DNA of 64,000 nt from Hydra vulgaris (taxonomy: Eukaryota; Cnidaria; Hydrozoa; Anthoathecata; Hydridae): NCBI RefSeq assembly GCF_038396675.1, contig NC_088920.1, forward strand, positions 67,961,001 through 68,025,000, in the 5' to 3' direction. Position 1 is the stretch's first letter; each line of letters begins with the position of its first letter. Made by a program: the position numbers and the translations under genes. Of the stretch, positions 11,518 through 22,764 are shown in pieces. The notes beneath the pieces are model-generated. The model had not been told where the DNA came from. It saw only the letters and a list, made by a program, of their open reading frames with translations, and made no database searches.

Positions 11518-12045
11518 AAAATTTAGGTATAATGTACAAAGCAAAGCAGTTATTACATCGATCTTGTTTAAAAAGCATTTACTTTTCTTTTATTCATTGC
11601 TACTTATGCGAACATTGCTTGGTGTAGCACTAACGCGACGAAAATAAAAAAATTGCTTAGCAAACAAAAACAGGCTATAAGGATAATTTCAAACGTAGAT
11701 CGCTTCTCACACACACAAACACTATTTAATGAACTCAATATCCTAAATGTATATAAACTAAACCTCTATCAAGTTCTTATTTTCATGTTCAAACTTGATA
11801 AAAATATATTACCAATCTTATTTTATTCAATTTTTGAAAAAATAAATCACATATACCCTACTAGATTTTCAAAATACAACTACATTCAATCCAAAACTTA
11901 TTATTCCGCTATTGTAAAGCGAGGACCAAAGTTGTGGAATATAATATTAAATAATGAAATGAAAACTAATTATTCTCTAAACCAATTCAAAACAAAACTT
12001 AAGCAATTACTTTTGTTAACTGAAAATGAATTAAATTTTTTTTAA
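11518..12045 (+). pseudogene. LINE RT C-terminal fragment, plus strand (5'-truncated copy)
   Basis: Starts in shifted frames with KNLGIMYKAKQLL and YANIAWCSTNATKIK. It then has a clean frame from 11653 with KQKQAIRIISNVDRF, LFNELNILNVYKLNLYQVL and KRGPKLWNIILN, ending at 12045 with KTKLKQLLLL. This is the standard thumb and C-terminal tail of CR1/L2-like RT. The upstream RT core is absent, consistent with 5' truncation on insertion. Confidence 0.8.
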
Positions 12046-12606
12046 TAAAACTTCTTTATATTAGAAATCAATAATTAATAGTTAATTAATTACTTTAGAT
12101 TATTAATACATAATTAATCAATAATTGTACAAATATTTTTATCATTTTAAATGATAATCTTCTTTTTGAGAAATTTATTTTTTATTTTTGCGTTATTTAT
12201 TAATCTTTTACTTTTATTTTATACTGTTTATTTGCTTTTACTTAATTGGCAATGAAAAGTATTATAAATATAATTAAATAAGTTAAACTATAAAATGCTC
12301 TACCAATAAAATGTTTTTATATAAAATCATATCTTCTTATTTTAAACCAATTCTTAAATGTTATTTTTGCCATTTAATATTTTAATAAATTTTGTTTCTT
12401 TTATTTTACAAAGCAATTGTTATATCTTATTTTTTGAAAAACTATAAATTTTAAACGATATGCGATATATTTAAATTTTCTTTTATAATATATATCAGAG
12501 ATATATACATTGAAACTATATTTTATTGTCAAACTATATTTTGTCTAGTAATGACGCATTTTTCGGGGCTTAATGATAAGACTAAATTTGTCTTCTTCTA
12601 GCCCCG
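12046..12606 (+). other. LINE 3'UTR with terminal stem-loop
   Basis: AT-rich, non-coding, directly after the RT stop. It ends with a hairpin at 12564-12606 whose arms are CGGGGCT and AGCCCCG; the core GATAAGAC ... GTCTTCT is shared with the other LINE tails and the SINE in this window. Confidence 0.6.
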
Positions 12607-12607
12607 G

Positions 12608-12667
12608 TCATGTTATTATTTTTTTATAAGTTACGACTGTAAATTTTTTTTTTATCGGCAAAAAAGT

Positions 12668-12698
<31 letters not shown>

Positions 12699-13656
12699 AC
12701 TTCTAAAAACTTTATAGTATCTTGTTTTTTAATTTGTTTATAGTTTACAATAAGTTTTCGCAGTTTTAGAGGAAGGTTTTCTTCTTGTGTTTTTTTATAA
12801 ATCAAGGTATATTGTGTTTTTTCAACGTTAAGAAAAAGTTTATTTGACCTGAACCAATCATTTACTTTTTCTAATTCAATGTTCGTATCAGCATATAGTT
12901 GATTCATAATGCTATTAGATAAAAATAGATTATTTTTTTCTGAAAACATGACAGCATTTAGTTTTACTGATGCATTATTAAAATCATTAACATAAATTAA
13001 AAATAAGAGTGATCCTAGAATCGATCCTTGAGGCACTCCACACAGAATATTCAGTATTCCGGATTTCTTGTTTTGAACATATTGTTTTTCTAGATATATA
13101 ACTTTTTATACAATGATATAATTAACTGCATCTTCGTTAGTATTATGACAAACATAGATATCATTCCAATTTTCTATATTTAATTTATTCGATAGTTCAT
13201 TTATATTAGTAATTGTTAAGTTACTTTTTTTAAATTTGTAAACTTTGGCTGAGTATCTTGAGTACCTTTTTTAATGGTCAGGATATGATGGATAGATCGG
13301 GAAATGATCGCTTATATCTGTTTTATAAAATGCCTGACTGAAATGACGTTTCTAAGTATATGTTTCTAAGTATATTATCAATTGCTGTTTTTGAGATTTT
13401 ATTCACTCGAGCAGGTTTATTGATTACTGCTTTAAATTTTTCAAAGTTTTTACGCACGCTTATGTTTAAATGAGATGTAGAAAAAGACATCTTTTTTAAT
13501 TTTAAAATTATAAGGATCAAAATATGATGTTTTCATTAAGTTTATTTGAGTTTCTATGATAATATTTAAACTATCTTCAGAGAAGTTAAGAAAACCCATT
13601 AAAGTATCAAAATTTAAAGTTTTAAAATCATCGTTAGCAAAAAAATTTTCAGCCAT
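12608..13656 (-). pseudogene. Internally deleted LINE, minus strand, with destroyed RT catalytic motif
   Basis: Upstream part (about 13200-13520): KPARVNKISKTAIDNILRN and KTDISDHFPIYP, end of the endonuclease domain. Next KSNLTITNINELSNKLNI and DAVNYIIV. The sequence then jumps directly to LEKQYVQNKKSGILNILCG and VPQGSILGSLLFLIYVNDF at about 12990-13090, so the first half of the RT is deleted. The expected FADDTNLF is MFSEKNNLF here, so the two catalytic Asp are lost. It breaks off at an A/T run at 12679-12700. The upstream 68-codon frame 13450-13656 has no recognised domain. Confidence 0.75.
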
Positions 13657-14277
13657 TTAAAAAAATAATAATAAAAGATAAAATAAACAAGAGCTTATTC
13701 AAGAACTCATATAATAATATTACTTATTTTTAAATAGTCGGCAAAATTTCAACTACATCTACATTTTTTTGCCTAAATTCGTGTACTGTCAATTTATTAT
13801 ATAGAACTTTGGCATAACAGCCATTTTATCTAATGTTTAACTAATAGTTCTTTACGAATTCTTCTAGTTGTTTCACTAAAATTCTTTTTAATATATAATG
13901 GTACCATTTAGTTTGTTTACAACTCAATGAGCACGTTCAATCCACATGAAGAGTCTCTTGTTACGACTTTGGGTTGATTAGGAGAACTGAGGCAATTGCG
14001 TAGCTAATTGCTTGGGATGCCATTTTCTATCTATAAATGATTGTAATAAAGTACTGACGCAGTAAAACCACTGGTTTAGGAGCTCTCTCCTTGTATGCAC
14101 CTGTATGCTTTAAGTACCCCCTCCCCCTATAGCTCCACCTTTCTGCGCACACATGCATTATTTATTAAAAAATCAATCACCTTTTTTCTAACGCATGAAT
14201 TTTTCAAAACGTTAAAAACAAAAAAAAAATTAGTTAATTCGGCATATCTAACTTAAATAAAAAATGTTAATTTTTCA
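13657..14277. other. Unassigned AT-rich stretch
   Basis: No convincing gene. C-rich words with CTTTAAGTACCCCC at 14108-14125 resemble the repeat family at 4245-4743, and GTACATACTTTATGG at 14728 continues it, so a repeat copy seems to be split by the MITE at 14278-14578. Confidence 0.4.
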
Positions 14278-14578
14278 CAGTTGCATTACTAGGGTTGGTG
14301 TCACCTAGTGCGATAAACTTTTTTGGTGTCACCCCTCTAGACTTATATTAACTGGGCCGACAACACGGGTTTTAAATTTCTAAAAAAAAAAAAGGTCTAG
14401 AAAGTACAACCTTTTGATTTTTGTGTGAAATAAAAACCTGAAAACTATTGGTTAGGCCACACGCAAAAATAAACCAACACAAGCATAATCAGTTTTTTCA
14501 TACTTGCATTTTTTTTTATTTTATTGTCACCCCTATGTGTCAGGTTGTGATGGTGTTACCCCCATAATGATGCCGCTG
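14278..14578. mobile_element. hAT-like MITE, about 300 bp, 8-bp duplication (7/8)
   Basis: The left end is CAGTTGCATTACTAGGG; the reverse complement of the right end is CAGCGGCATCATTATGGG. The flanks ATTTTTCA (14270-14277) and ATTTTTTA (14579-14586) match at 7 of 8 positions, the length expected of hAT target duplications. There is no coding capacity. Confidence 0.65.
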
Positions 14579-15299
14579 ATTTTTTAAACTCTTGAAACTC
14601 GCTGTTTTTGTTACAAAATAGGAATTCAAGTTTTAGAAGACCAACCTGTCTTTGATGCCGTTTTAAACACCCCCTCTCTCCCTTTGCACGTATTTGTACG
14701 TTTTTGGGCACCTCCTCCCTGATACCTGTGTACATACTTTATGGAAGACCCCACACACATTAATTCCATTGCCGTGAAATCAAATTTCAACCCTCTGACT
14801 AAATTATATGTGCTTCCGTTTACCACCTCTTCATTTAATCACCTAACTCTTTATTTTTTATCGTTCTCCTTTTTCCAATGACTATGGTGGTTTGGAATAT
14901 GTCAAGATCTCTCCAAATTTTTTAACTCGTACTTCCTCTCTGGTTTTTGCTTTTTTGAGCAGTTATTTATAATTGTAATTTTTTTTTTATCTTTATTTCA
15001 AGAACAAAACTAACAAAATAATTAACAAAACCTTTTTTTAATAAAAAATAAGAATTTTTAATAAAACATAACAAAATAACTTTTCTTTCTCGAGAATAAG
15101 CGTCTTTTTATTATTGCAAGAAGTCTAAGTAAAAAGATGTCAATATTTTCAAAGTAAAAAGTTCCACCTCAAGTCTAAGTAAAAAGATGTATCTAATGTT
15201 TTCAATTTAATAAATCTCGTAACTAATCTCAAAATTTAGGTTCTAGAGACTTTTGGAAAATCTTCTTCAGTGTCATAACAAAGTAAGTCTGACATTCTA
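14579..15299. other. Repeat fragment and AT-rich spacer
   Basis: Up to about 14760 it holds C-rich sequence with GTACATACTTTATGGAAGAC, related to the 4245-4743 repeat. The rest is AT-rich, with a partial direct repeat AAGTCTAAGTAAAAAGATGT at 15119-15138 and 15172-15191. No gene is seen. Confidence 0.45.
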
Positions 15300-17030
15300 T
15301 CTTTTTTACAAGGGTAAAACCTTATTGTTTTTCCTAAGGATTACGCAGAACTATTTGCAAAGAATTTTTCCGTTATTCCATTTCTCAAATTAAATGGCCG
15401 TACACTTCCTTGCATTCCTGTTAAAAAGCTTAACCCTTCATTGTTAGACATCCAAATCACTCTAGCTTCAATTGCTTTCTCAATTAAACTCTTCATTCCT
15501 TTTATTTTATATTTCTTCTGATTCGATTCTTGAATCTTATGGTAATTGAATCTTATGGTAATTGAATCTTATGGTAATACTCTTCCTGCCATTCTAGTTA
15601 AACTGGTTAGCTCAGAATTCCCTTCAATTCTCTCTAAACTATTTAATAAGTGACTAAATCTTTTTTTCTTGCCTGCTGGAAAATGGCATCTGTGGTTCTA
15701 ACTTCTAAAAAAATACCTTTTTAAAAAAAATTAAAAAATACAATTTAAGAGCTGTGGGGGTGTATTATTAAAAGTTAAAACACAACTTCACCCCCACCCA
15801 CCCTTAAATTATCCAATCAGTTTTCTTTCTATTATTAGCAAGATTTTTGAATCTTTAATTAGCAAATTTCTGATTTTATCTTGAATCAAATAATTACTCT
15901 CTGACAATCAATACGGATTTTGAACTTCTCGTTCTACGACTGACTTGCTGAGTGATATAATGGAAAGGTTCTATCGTGCATTAGATTAGGGTGGTAATGC
16001 AAAGGCTTAACCTTTCAAAAACTTTTATAAAGTTTTGTTTGCTGATATTCTCTATAAACTTACTTTATATAGTGTATCTGGGAAAATTTTTGAGATTGTT
16101 AAATTATTTCTTTCTAACCGCAGTATCAAAGTCATCCTCAAAGGCCAACGCTCTTTTTAATTTCCAGTAACTTCTGGGGTACCACAAGGTTCCATTGTTG
16201 GTCCTGATTTGTCTCTTATCTACATTAATAATCTTCCTGACAACCTTACATCTAAAGTAGCTCTTTTTGCTGATGACTCAACTTTATATTCTTGTCTTGA
16301 CAAAAAAACCTTTTTTCTTGATCGCATAGAACAGGCAGCCAATCTTGAATCTGATCTCACTTCTGTAACAGATTGGAGCTTGCAGTGGTTTGTGAATTTT
16401 AACTCCAACAAAACTCAGTTATTTATTAAAAACAACAGTTGCAATATTGTTGACATTCCTACTTTACGTCTTCTCGAATTATTATTCACCACTGATCTTT
16501 CATAAAAACCAAATTTACATTCTATTGCAAAGCATTTTCTTTAGTTTTCATTAGCATGAAAAAGAGAATTGCGTCACAACTAAGCAAACTAACATGATAA
16601 AGAGAATTTCGGCTCAACTAAGCAAATGTTAACTATTTAATGATTAGCATTTGTTTAGTAACTTAGCAAATAAGTAGTAAAGTAAGCTTACGACGGATTC
16701 AATTCTACAAATCTCTTCTTTTTTTGTCCCTTATGGAATACTGTTGCCATATTTGGACTGGATCAACTAATGATGCTTTTTCTCTTCTAGACAAGGTCCA
16801 GAAGTGGAAGTTTTTCTATCCCACTAAAACAATTCCTCATCCCACCTAAAGTTTTTTAAGTCTTTCGTTAACTGTTTTCTTGTACTTTAACAATATTTTT
16901 TGTTTTTTGTAACTCCCAACTTAATAGTGATTGCTTGTCTTGCTGCCTTGCTGAATGTGACTTAGTTTGAAAAATAATAGAAATATTGTTTACAAGCAGT
17001 TTTAAGAGTCACTCACAAAGAATAAGTATG
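15300..17030 (+). pseudogene. Jockey-like LINE ORF2 remnant, plus strand
   Basis: Plus-strand frames give FPKDYAELFAKNFSVIPFL and LPCIPVKKLNPSLLDIQIT (15330-15460). They continue with FKVLFADILYKLTLYSVSGK-like text (about 16030), VTSGVPQGSIVGPDLSLIYI (about 16165-16230), NNLPDNLTSKVALFADDSTL (16230-16290) and a block ending DWSLQWFVNFNSNKTQLF (about 16370-16420). YKSLLFLSLMEYCCHIWTGS at about 16710-16770 is the thumb. The FADD motif survives, but stops and frameshifts are many. A 17-bp triplication of AATCTTATGGTAATTG at 15535-15580 interrupts it. The same LINE type appears on the minus strand at 58329-58655. Confidence 0.8.
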
Positions 17031-17389
17031 TCTTTTGATGATAGCAAATGCAATTATAAAGAGAGTTTTATTGTTAATAAAAACTTTTTTAACTTAATTT
17101 ATTGTTATCGTCATTAGCAAAGAGTTTTGAATACCAGCTAGCACGTGCGTGTTAAATCAGCCCTATCTATAAATGATTTACTACAACAACAATCTTTTGT
17201 TCTTATCAGAAAAGATTACACTGTTTTCTGTCTTTTCAAGCTTTTGTCTTGTTTAGATTTTTCCAGCTTTTTGAAGGTTTATATGTTGCAAAGGAAGATT
17301 AACTTGTTATTCGAAAACCACTATATAATAGTTCAACAGCTTTTCTATTATCAAGTTATTTTACATGTTCTACAAAATACTGTATTGAA

Positions 17390-17396
<7 letters not shown>
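17031..17396. other. Unassigned AT-rich stretch
   Basis: No recognised coding content. The open frame starting at 17145 runs into the microsatellite and has no domain. Confidence 0.4.

Positions 17397-17464
<68 letters not shown>
17397..17464. repeat. (TA)n microsatellite
   Basis: About 34 TA units, pure. Confidence 0.95.
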
Positions 17465-17469
<5 letters not shown>

Positions 17470-17586
17470 TTATATATAAAATAAGAATAATATTGTATTT
17501 TGATATTCTTGATAGCTTAACTTAAAAAAACTAAATTTTATTACCATTGATTTAATACTTTTGATACATTTGAGCTATTTCCATAG

Positions 17587-17641
17587 AGAGCATTTCCACA
17601 GTGTGATGCTGTATAAAAGCATTATTCTGTGGAAATGCTCT
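17587..17641. repeat. Short perfect inverted repeat
   Basis: AGAGCATTTCCACAG at 17587-17601 is exactly complementary to CTGTGGAAATGCTCT at 17627-17641, with a 25-nt loop. It is either a hairpin or a minimal foldback element; no target duplication is evident. Confidence 0.7.
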
Positions 17642-18467
17642 ATTATTCTTTTCCTTAAGTCATGTTATTACCAGCATCAATGAAACTGTTTAGAACGCTT
17701 TTCGCTAACGCGCACTCTACATTGCATTGCATCCTTTGTATGGCTCGTTGTAAATCGTTATCAATAACTTAATATCTTTTCAGACTTTATGAAGTGCCAT
17801 AATTATACAATTTCCATAATATGAAATAGCGATTCCTTTTTTTTAAAATCTATGTTCTTAAAGAATTGCTTTTTTGAATTCTTTAAGAATGTATATGGCC
17901 CGAATTTACACCCTCATGATCCCTAGGTTAAATTAAATTTTGGAGCCCTCAAAAATATTTTGAATGAAAAACCATTATATAGTCTATATAGCATTAAACT
18001 GTTTGCTGTTTGTTTTAGTATCTTTAATTCTTTAGTTTTGCGCTACGGCTTTTATGAAGATTTGTTCTAGAATTCCTTCAGGCAGATTTAGTCTCCATGG
18101 GATTTAGTATTGCAGTTGTTAATGATTGCGTAAATAGAACTTTACATAATGTTAATAATTGTCCAGAGAAAATTGTTGTGCAGCAATCAATACAATCATG
18201 AAAATAATACTTTTTAAAACTCATTAAAACCTAAGAAAACATTTTTTAAACTCATTTTGGGGCCACCAAAACTTTGGGGCTTAAGGCTGCAACCTACTTA
18301 ACCTATAGATAAATCTGGCTCTGGACGTATGCAAAAGAGTTTGTCATCCCTAAACCACATCGAAAAATAAAAAACTTGTGATAAAACTTAGGTTATATCA
18401 TTATCTCCTATTACAAAGAACACATTTACGTGTTTGCAAATGTCCTTTTTTCCCAACTGTTATTATT
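17642..18467. other. Unassigned stretch with repeat words
   Basis: No gene is seen. GCGCTACGGCTTTTATG near 18039 recurs at 35488, which suggests a dispersed repeat. The text around 17900-18310 (GGAGCCCTCAAAA, GGGGCCACCAAAACTTTGGG) looks like a transposon terminus but no pair was found. Confidence 0.35.
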
Positions 18468-18812
18468 TTAGCTTAAGTCTTCTAACCAAAAACAAAGAAA
18501 AGTGACTAATTGATTAAGAAAGTGAGTAAATATGTACAGCAATGCTATATGTACAGCAACCTCAACATAGACATAAATAACAGTAGCGTTCAAAACTTCA
18601 TTAAAAAAAAAATTCATAGTAAATACTACATGTTTGAATAAATAAAATGTAAGACTTTTGGAGAGTATGGTAAGAAGTATATTTACATATTGTGGTGGCT
18701 GTGGTACTGGTAGCCTTTTGTCGTGTGGGACAAATGCTGTAGATGATGGTATGTCTGAGTATTTAAGAGCTCGTCTCCCTTTAGCTATTTTGTGCCTCGT
18801 AATATCAATCAT
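18468..18812 (-). CDS. Unrecognised 114-codon frame, possibly a transposon gene fragment
   Basis: Starts MIDITRHKIAKGRRALKYSD and continues IPSSTAFVPHDKRLPVPQPP, a proline-rich segment that looks like genuine protein and reminds me of linker regions in cnidarian transposon proteins. The second half is hydrophobic and low in information, probably non-coding read-through after residue 40. No start, splice or family could be fixed. Confidence 0.25.
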   Translation of the reverse strand: MIDITRHKIAKGRRALKYSDIPSSTAFVPHDKRLPVPQPPQYVNILLTILSKSLTFYLFKHVVFTMNFFFNEVLNATVIYVYVEVAVHIALLYIFTHFLNQLVTFLCFWLEDLS

Positions 18813-19041
18813 GCAAAAGTAACAGCTATTTTGGTGGTCAGTGCGGTGGCTATTAGGTCCAAGGCTATAAAACTTGTCATAAGGGCCCCAAAATTCTTTA
18901 AAATTTTTCCATCAGGCATTACAAAAAAAACAAAAACTTCTTGCATTTGCAAAAGGGCCCCTAAATTTGCAAATGGGCATCTAGACTCGCTGGGCATTTG
19001 TGGGTGGGGTGTGTGGGGGAGCTGTGTTTTTGTGAGACCTT

Positions 19042-19224
19042 TTTTTTAGTTATTAAGGTGCTCCAAGAAGACCTATTGGTCTTATCACAGAACACCGTGG
19101 AAAAGCGTTTAACCAGTAAGTTTGCACCTCCGTCCTTACCCATATCGTTTATTGGACAAGAGCCGAACCAGGAACCTTTAGGCTATGAGCCAGAACTCTA
19201 ACCTCTGCGCCATGGCTGCTTGAG
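19042..19224 (-). mobile_element. tRNA-derived SINE with LINE-like 3' stem-loop
   Basis: On the minus strand the head reads AGCAGCCATGGCGCAGAGG; TGGCGCAGAGG (19202-19212) fits the pol III A box and GGTTCGGCTCT (19159-19169) fits the B box. The body follows, and then a hairpin in which GGTGTTCTGTGATAAGACC pairs with GGTCTTCTTGGAGCACC (19048-19087). The core GATAAGACC/GGTCTTCT is the same as in the LINE tails at 5121, 7739 and 12564. The SINE therefore probably uses a CR1/L2-like LINE for its mobilisation. Confidence 0.75.
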
Positions 19225-19226
19225 TA

Positions 19227-20581
19227 GTTTTAGAGTAGTTCAGCAGGTTTCATATATCACATGAGGGGTCATGGTTTGTCCTGATAACCCATAATGATCT
19301 TATGTAGTACCTGCTTTTTGCAAATAAATTGATAATGTATTGAACAAAAGCATACGTAGTAAAATATAGCAGAAGAATTTCAACATTCTGTACTAGCCAT
19401 TATGAGAAAATATTGTTGACAAAGAGAAGTATTGACGAATCTTTGTAGGCTGTTGCTAGGTGTATTAAGAAATGTAAATACTAGTTGGGAAAGTTAATTA
19501 CAATAAACAAAATAGCCTGAATAAAAACCTATAAAAATAAGGGTTTAAAGATGAAAACAGTCTAAGATTTATTATCGATTTCAATGTTAATGTTTATTAT
19601 TTTTATTTATTTTTAGATTAAAGTTTAAAAGAACATTCTTGAATTAAAAGTTCCAAATCAATACTTTAGCTGCTGCATCAACTCAAATTTTATAAAGGAG
19701 ATTTCACAAATATAGAATTGCCATTCATTTATAGTTCAGCTCGATTCTATTTTAGTGAGAGTATTCTAAAAACATTATTGTTTTCAATAATTGAAGAGGA
19801 TAGAGATGTAAGTATTAACACAAATGTAATTACTGGAAACAAGAATCTACAAAATAGTGATTTATCTCTGAGACCACGTAAAGGCTAGTGATTTATCAGT
19901 AATCATAATCATAAAGTGATTTATCTCTGAGATCAATAATCTCTTAGACAAATTTGAACTTGAGTGTAAAAAAAATCTCAGATCATGGGTTGTTTTATGG
20001 GAGTCATATGTTTATGAACCAGTCCTTACTACTTTTTTAACAGCTTCAAAGATCGAACAGTTATTACTAAAATTTATGAAGGTCAAATCTCTGCAAATCC
20101 AGACAAATCTCTACGCTACATTCTTCTCAATGTTTAAGAGGCAATCAGTTAAACAAAGTTCAACAGTTGCCTCTTGAGCGTTGTGTAAAACAATTTACAG
20201 AAGCTTTAAGTAGAGAACACATTCAAAAGAGAAAAGGAAATTGAGAAAAACAACTTACAAGTCAAATAAAAAGTTTATGTCTAAAAATAACAGTACACAA
20301 GATGAAAGCTTGACAAAAAATACTTTTGTAGAAAACGCATAATACTTGGTGAAGTATTGCTATACTTAAAAATAAATCTTGTGTTTAAAAAAAAATATTT
20401 ATATAATATCTCTTTTTATTTCCTTTATATCAATATCTAAGCAATAAAGTGATGTTAAAAATTAATTTTTATATTTACTTATAAATACCACACACCATTT
20501 ACTTATAGACACTCTTATAACTTCCGCCGACGAATGATATGATTTTGCTATTAGTCTTAACATAATATTCCTTTTATATGC
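19227..20581. other. Unassigned AT-rich stretch with possible decayed coding
   Basis: Frames around 19930-20250 read fragments such as SWVVLWESYVYEPVLTTFLT in broken frames, which look like a decayed protein, but I cannot name it. No element boundaries are seen. Confidence 0.3.
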
Positions 20582-20609
20582 AAGTTTGTGCGCTGCAGCG
20601 CACAAACTT
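20582..20609. repeat. Perfect 28-bp GC-rich palindrome
   Basis: AAGTTTGTGCGCTG is followed directly by its reverse complement CAGCGCACAAACTT. A second partial copy (TTTGTGCGCTACAGCGCGC) follows at 20612-20630. It is GC-rich against its surroundings. Confidence 0.85.
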
Positions 20610-20844
20610 TGTTTGTGCGCTACAGCGCGCTGTGGCTAATGAAGCCATATAGACGAGTTGCGCATGTTACTATAGGTATGCCATTATTGGATTTGGTTTA
20701 CAAAATTACATGGCGCATACATTAAACTTTCATTCCTATATATTTTAATAATGTATTATAATTTAATTTCTCCTTAAAATATAAAGTAAATGTTTAATTT
20801 TAGAAACTTACATTTACTATACATAATTATATACTCTTAAAAAA

Positions 20845-21045
20845 GTTCAGACAAACTCTGTCCGGAATGGTTCAGGTGGACAAATTTACCTGAACATTCA
20901 GGCAATTTAATTCAAACATTCAGGCAAGTTACCGTATTGGTTCAGGTATTTTAGTAAACCAGCTGAACACTTAGTGTAAAATTCCTGAAATGTCCAGGCA
21001 AAAGCAGTTACGTGAACTTTTCTACCGGAGCGTTCAGGTGCTTTA
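20845..21045. repeat. Cluster of CCTGAA/TTCAGG motifs
   Basis: GTTCAGG, CCTGAACATTCAGG, CATTCAGG, GTTCAGG, CCTGAA and GTTCAGG occur irregularly, about eight times in 200 bp and in both orientations. The short minus-strand frames here have no recognised domain. It could be a subterminal repeat zone of a transposon. Confidence 0.5.
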
Positions 21046-21270
21046 CCGGAAACATCAAGTAAATCGTCTGAAAATGCGAAATAATTTTTCTGCGCCGAAC
21101 AGTAATCACCGTTAAACTTTTTAGGGGTCGCATGCGCTTGCATTCTCTTATTTTAAAATTTTTTATCAAAAATGAGCATAAAAAAGTTGTCAGAGTCACA
21201 GTTGGCAGAATATTTTTTATGAAAAGGAATATCTATAGATGCTACAGAAAAGCTTAAAAGTAAGCTATCT
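21046..21270. other. Unassigned
   Basis: No gene or repeat could be named. A GCATGCGCTTGC word occurs near 21128. Confidence 0.3.
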
Positions 21271-21800
21271 TTTCATATTTTTTGCGAACGTACGTAAAAG
21301 AGATATGTATATAGTATATTTACATATTTATATATGTATATTTACATATGTATATATTACATTTACATACGTATATTTTTTGCGAACGTACGTAAATAAG
21401 ATGTTTATATTATATACACATCTCTTACGTACGTTCGCAAAAAATATACACATAAATATGTATATTAAAAAAAATATACACATATAATATATGTATATAT
21501 ATGTATATTAACATATGTATATATTACATTTACATACATGTATAATATATGTATGTAAATGTAATATATACATATGTAAATATACACATGTATATATACA
21601 CAATGTATATACACATCTCTTGTTTACAAGACAGTATACGTATTTGAATTATATACATATTATGATATAAAATATCATAGTATATAAAATGTAGTATATC
21701 ATAGTATATATAATATACTATATCATGTTATGATATATCATGATATATCTGGATGTATGATATATATGGATGTATGTATATGTATGATATATGATATACA
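21271..21800. repeat. Palindromic TA/TG-rich tract with GCGAACGTACGTAA repeats
   Basis: TTGCGAACGTACGTAA occurs directly near 21282 and 21380 and inverted near 21424-21440. A 28-bp perfect inverted repeat lies at 21512-21539 and 21549-21576 (CATATGTATATATTACATTT onward) with a 9-bp spacer. The whole tract can fold into several hairpins. Confidence 0.7.
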
Positions 21801-21829
21801 AAATAGCTCAAAAGAGAATAATATCTTAA

Positions 21830-21992
21830 AGGGACTTACCGGTACTGTCAGGTCAGATTATCCTTATGTCAAGTAAGGTTGCCAGTAGCAAGCTACTGGT
21901 AACATGTAATCCAGTACAACCTGCTTCATGTTAATGTAAGGAAGGGCATCCGGTTTTAAAACATTGCTTCAACTCTTTCATAATGGCATTTA
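21830..21992 (+). mobile_element. SINE/LINE tail-like fragment
   Basis: Contains AAGGAAGGGCATCCGGTTTT then AAAACATTGCTTCAA, which matches the AAGGAAGGGCATCCGGCC-type 3' tail known from several invertebrate SINEs and RTE-like LINEs (recalled). The upstream segment GGTTGCCAGTAGCAAGCTAC with CTGGTAACATG forms a small stem. Confidence 0.45.
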
Positions 21993-22198
21993 TATGTCAT
22001 TATGAAGAACCATCCAAACCACACTAGTGTGGAAAAATGGATGTAAAACTTACACAAAAAAAATATATATATATGTAATTATATATATATGGATGTATGA
22101 TATACATAGATGCATACGTGTGTATAGATGTCAAAATATATTTTTATTATTTATCATATCGATATACTATATCAATAACTATATTATTAATAATGTGT

Positions 22199-22369
22199 AT
22201 CTTTTTATTTAAAAAAGTTTATAGATTATACACACCACATACTACATAACTTTTATAATAAACACTATATAGAATGTGATATTTACATGTCACATTCTAT
22301 ATGGTGTTCATTATAAAAGTTATGTAGTATGTGATGTGTATAATCTAAAAACTTTATAAATAAAAAGAT
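22199..22369. repeat. 171-bp inverted repeat (foldback element)
   Basis: The left arm starts ATCTTTTTATTTAAAAAAGT and the right arm ends ACTTTATAAATAAAAAGAT. The arms are about 80 bp with few mismatches and contain ACATACTACATAACTTTTAT in common. The centre is near 22284. No TA- or TTAA-type duplication could be assigned. Confidence 0.75.
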
Positions 22370-22617
22370 GTACATACAATAAAATTTACAAAGTCTGACT
22401 TAGTTCAACCAAGTTTAAATTGGTAAAAAAAGAAAAAATTGAAGTAAATAAGTAATAGATGTGCAACCCTACTATTTTATTAAATTGTTGGTTATAATAA
22501 TTGTTACAAAATATATTTGATTAAATAATTATAAACTGTATTTAAAGACGAAAAGGTTTCTATTAAAACACAAATGTTTAGTTTTTATACTAAATATACT
22601 ATTGATTATTATTTTAG

Positions 22618-22712
22618 GTGAAGAAATTGATGGGTTAGCTTTTTTGGAGTTGAACGCATTATTGTTGCATGCGATGGGCATCAAAATGGGCCAGGCCATT
22701 AAAATTTAAGCC
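22618..22712 (+). pseudogene. SAM-domain exon, degenerate
   Basis: After a good acceptor (TATTATTTTAG ending at 22617) the frame reads EEIDGLAFLELNALLLHAMG then IKMGQAIKI, stop, AIIEEKRL. This is the second half of a SAM domain (E-x-I-D-G-x-A, L-x-x-L-G-I-K-x-G, A-x-K-I). The stop replaces one residue in the last helix, so the exon is dead or the gene is a pseudogene. The SAM-gene-like exons at 32136-34350 on the same strand may belong to the same broken gene. Confidence 0.6.
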
Positions 22713-22760
22713 ATAATAGAGGAAAAAAGGTTAACAATTTAATAAAATATAATCATAATA

Positions 22761-22764
22761 AAAT
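22761..22764. repeat. Target duplication AAAT, left
   Basis: AAAT directly precedes the CACGGTG end at 22765 and is repeated at 28231-28234 after the other end. Confidence 0.7.

Noticed and set aside
19140..19224. Possible tRNA gene on the minus strand
   Set aside because: A and B boxes are present but the sequence cannot form a full cloverleaf and is followed by a LINE-like tail; it is the head of a SINE.
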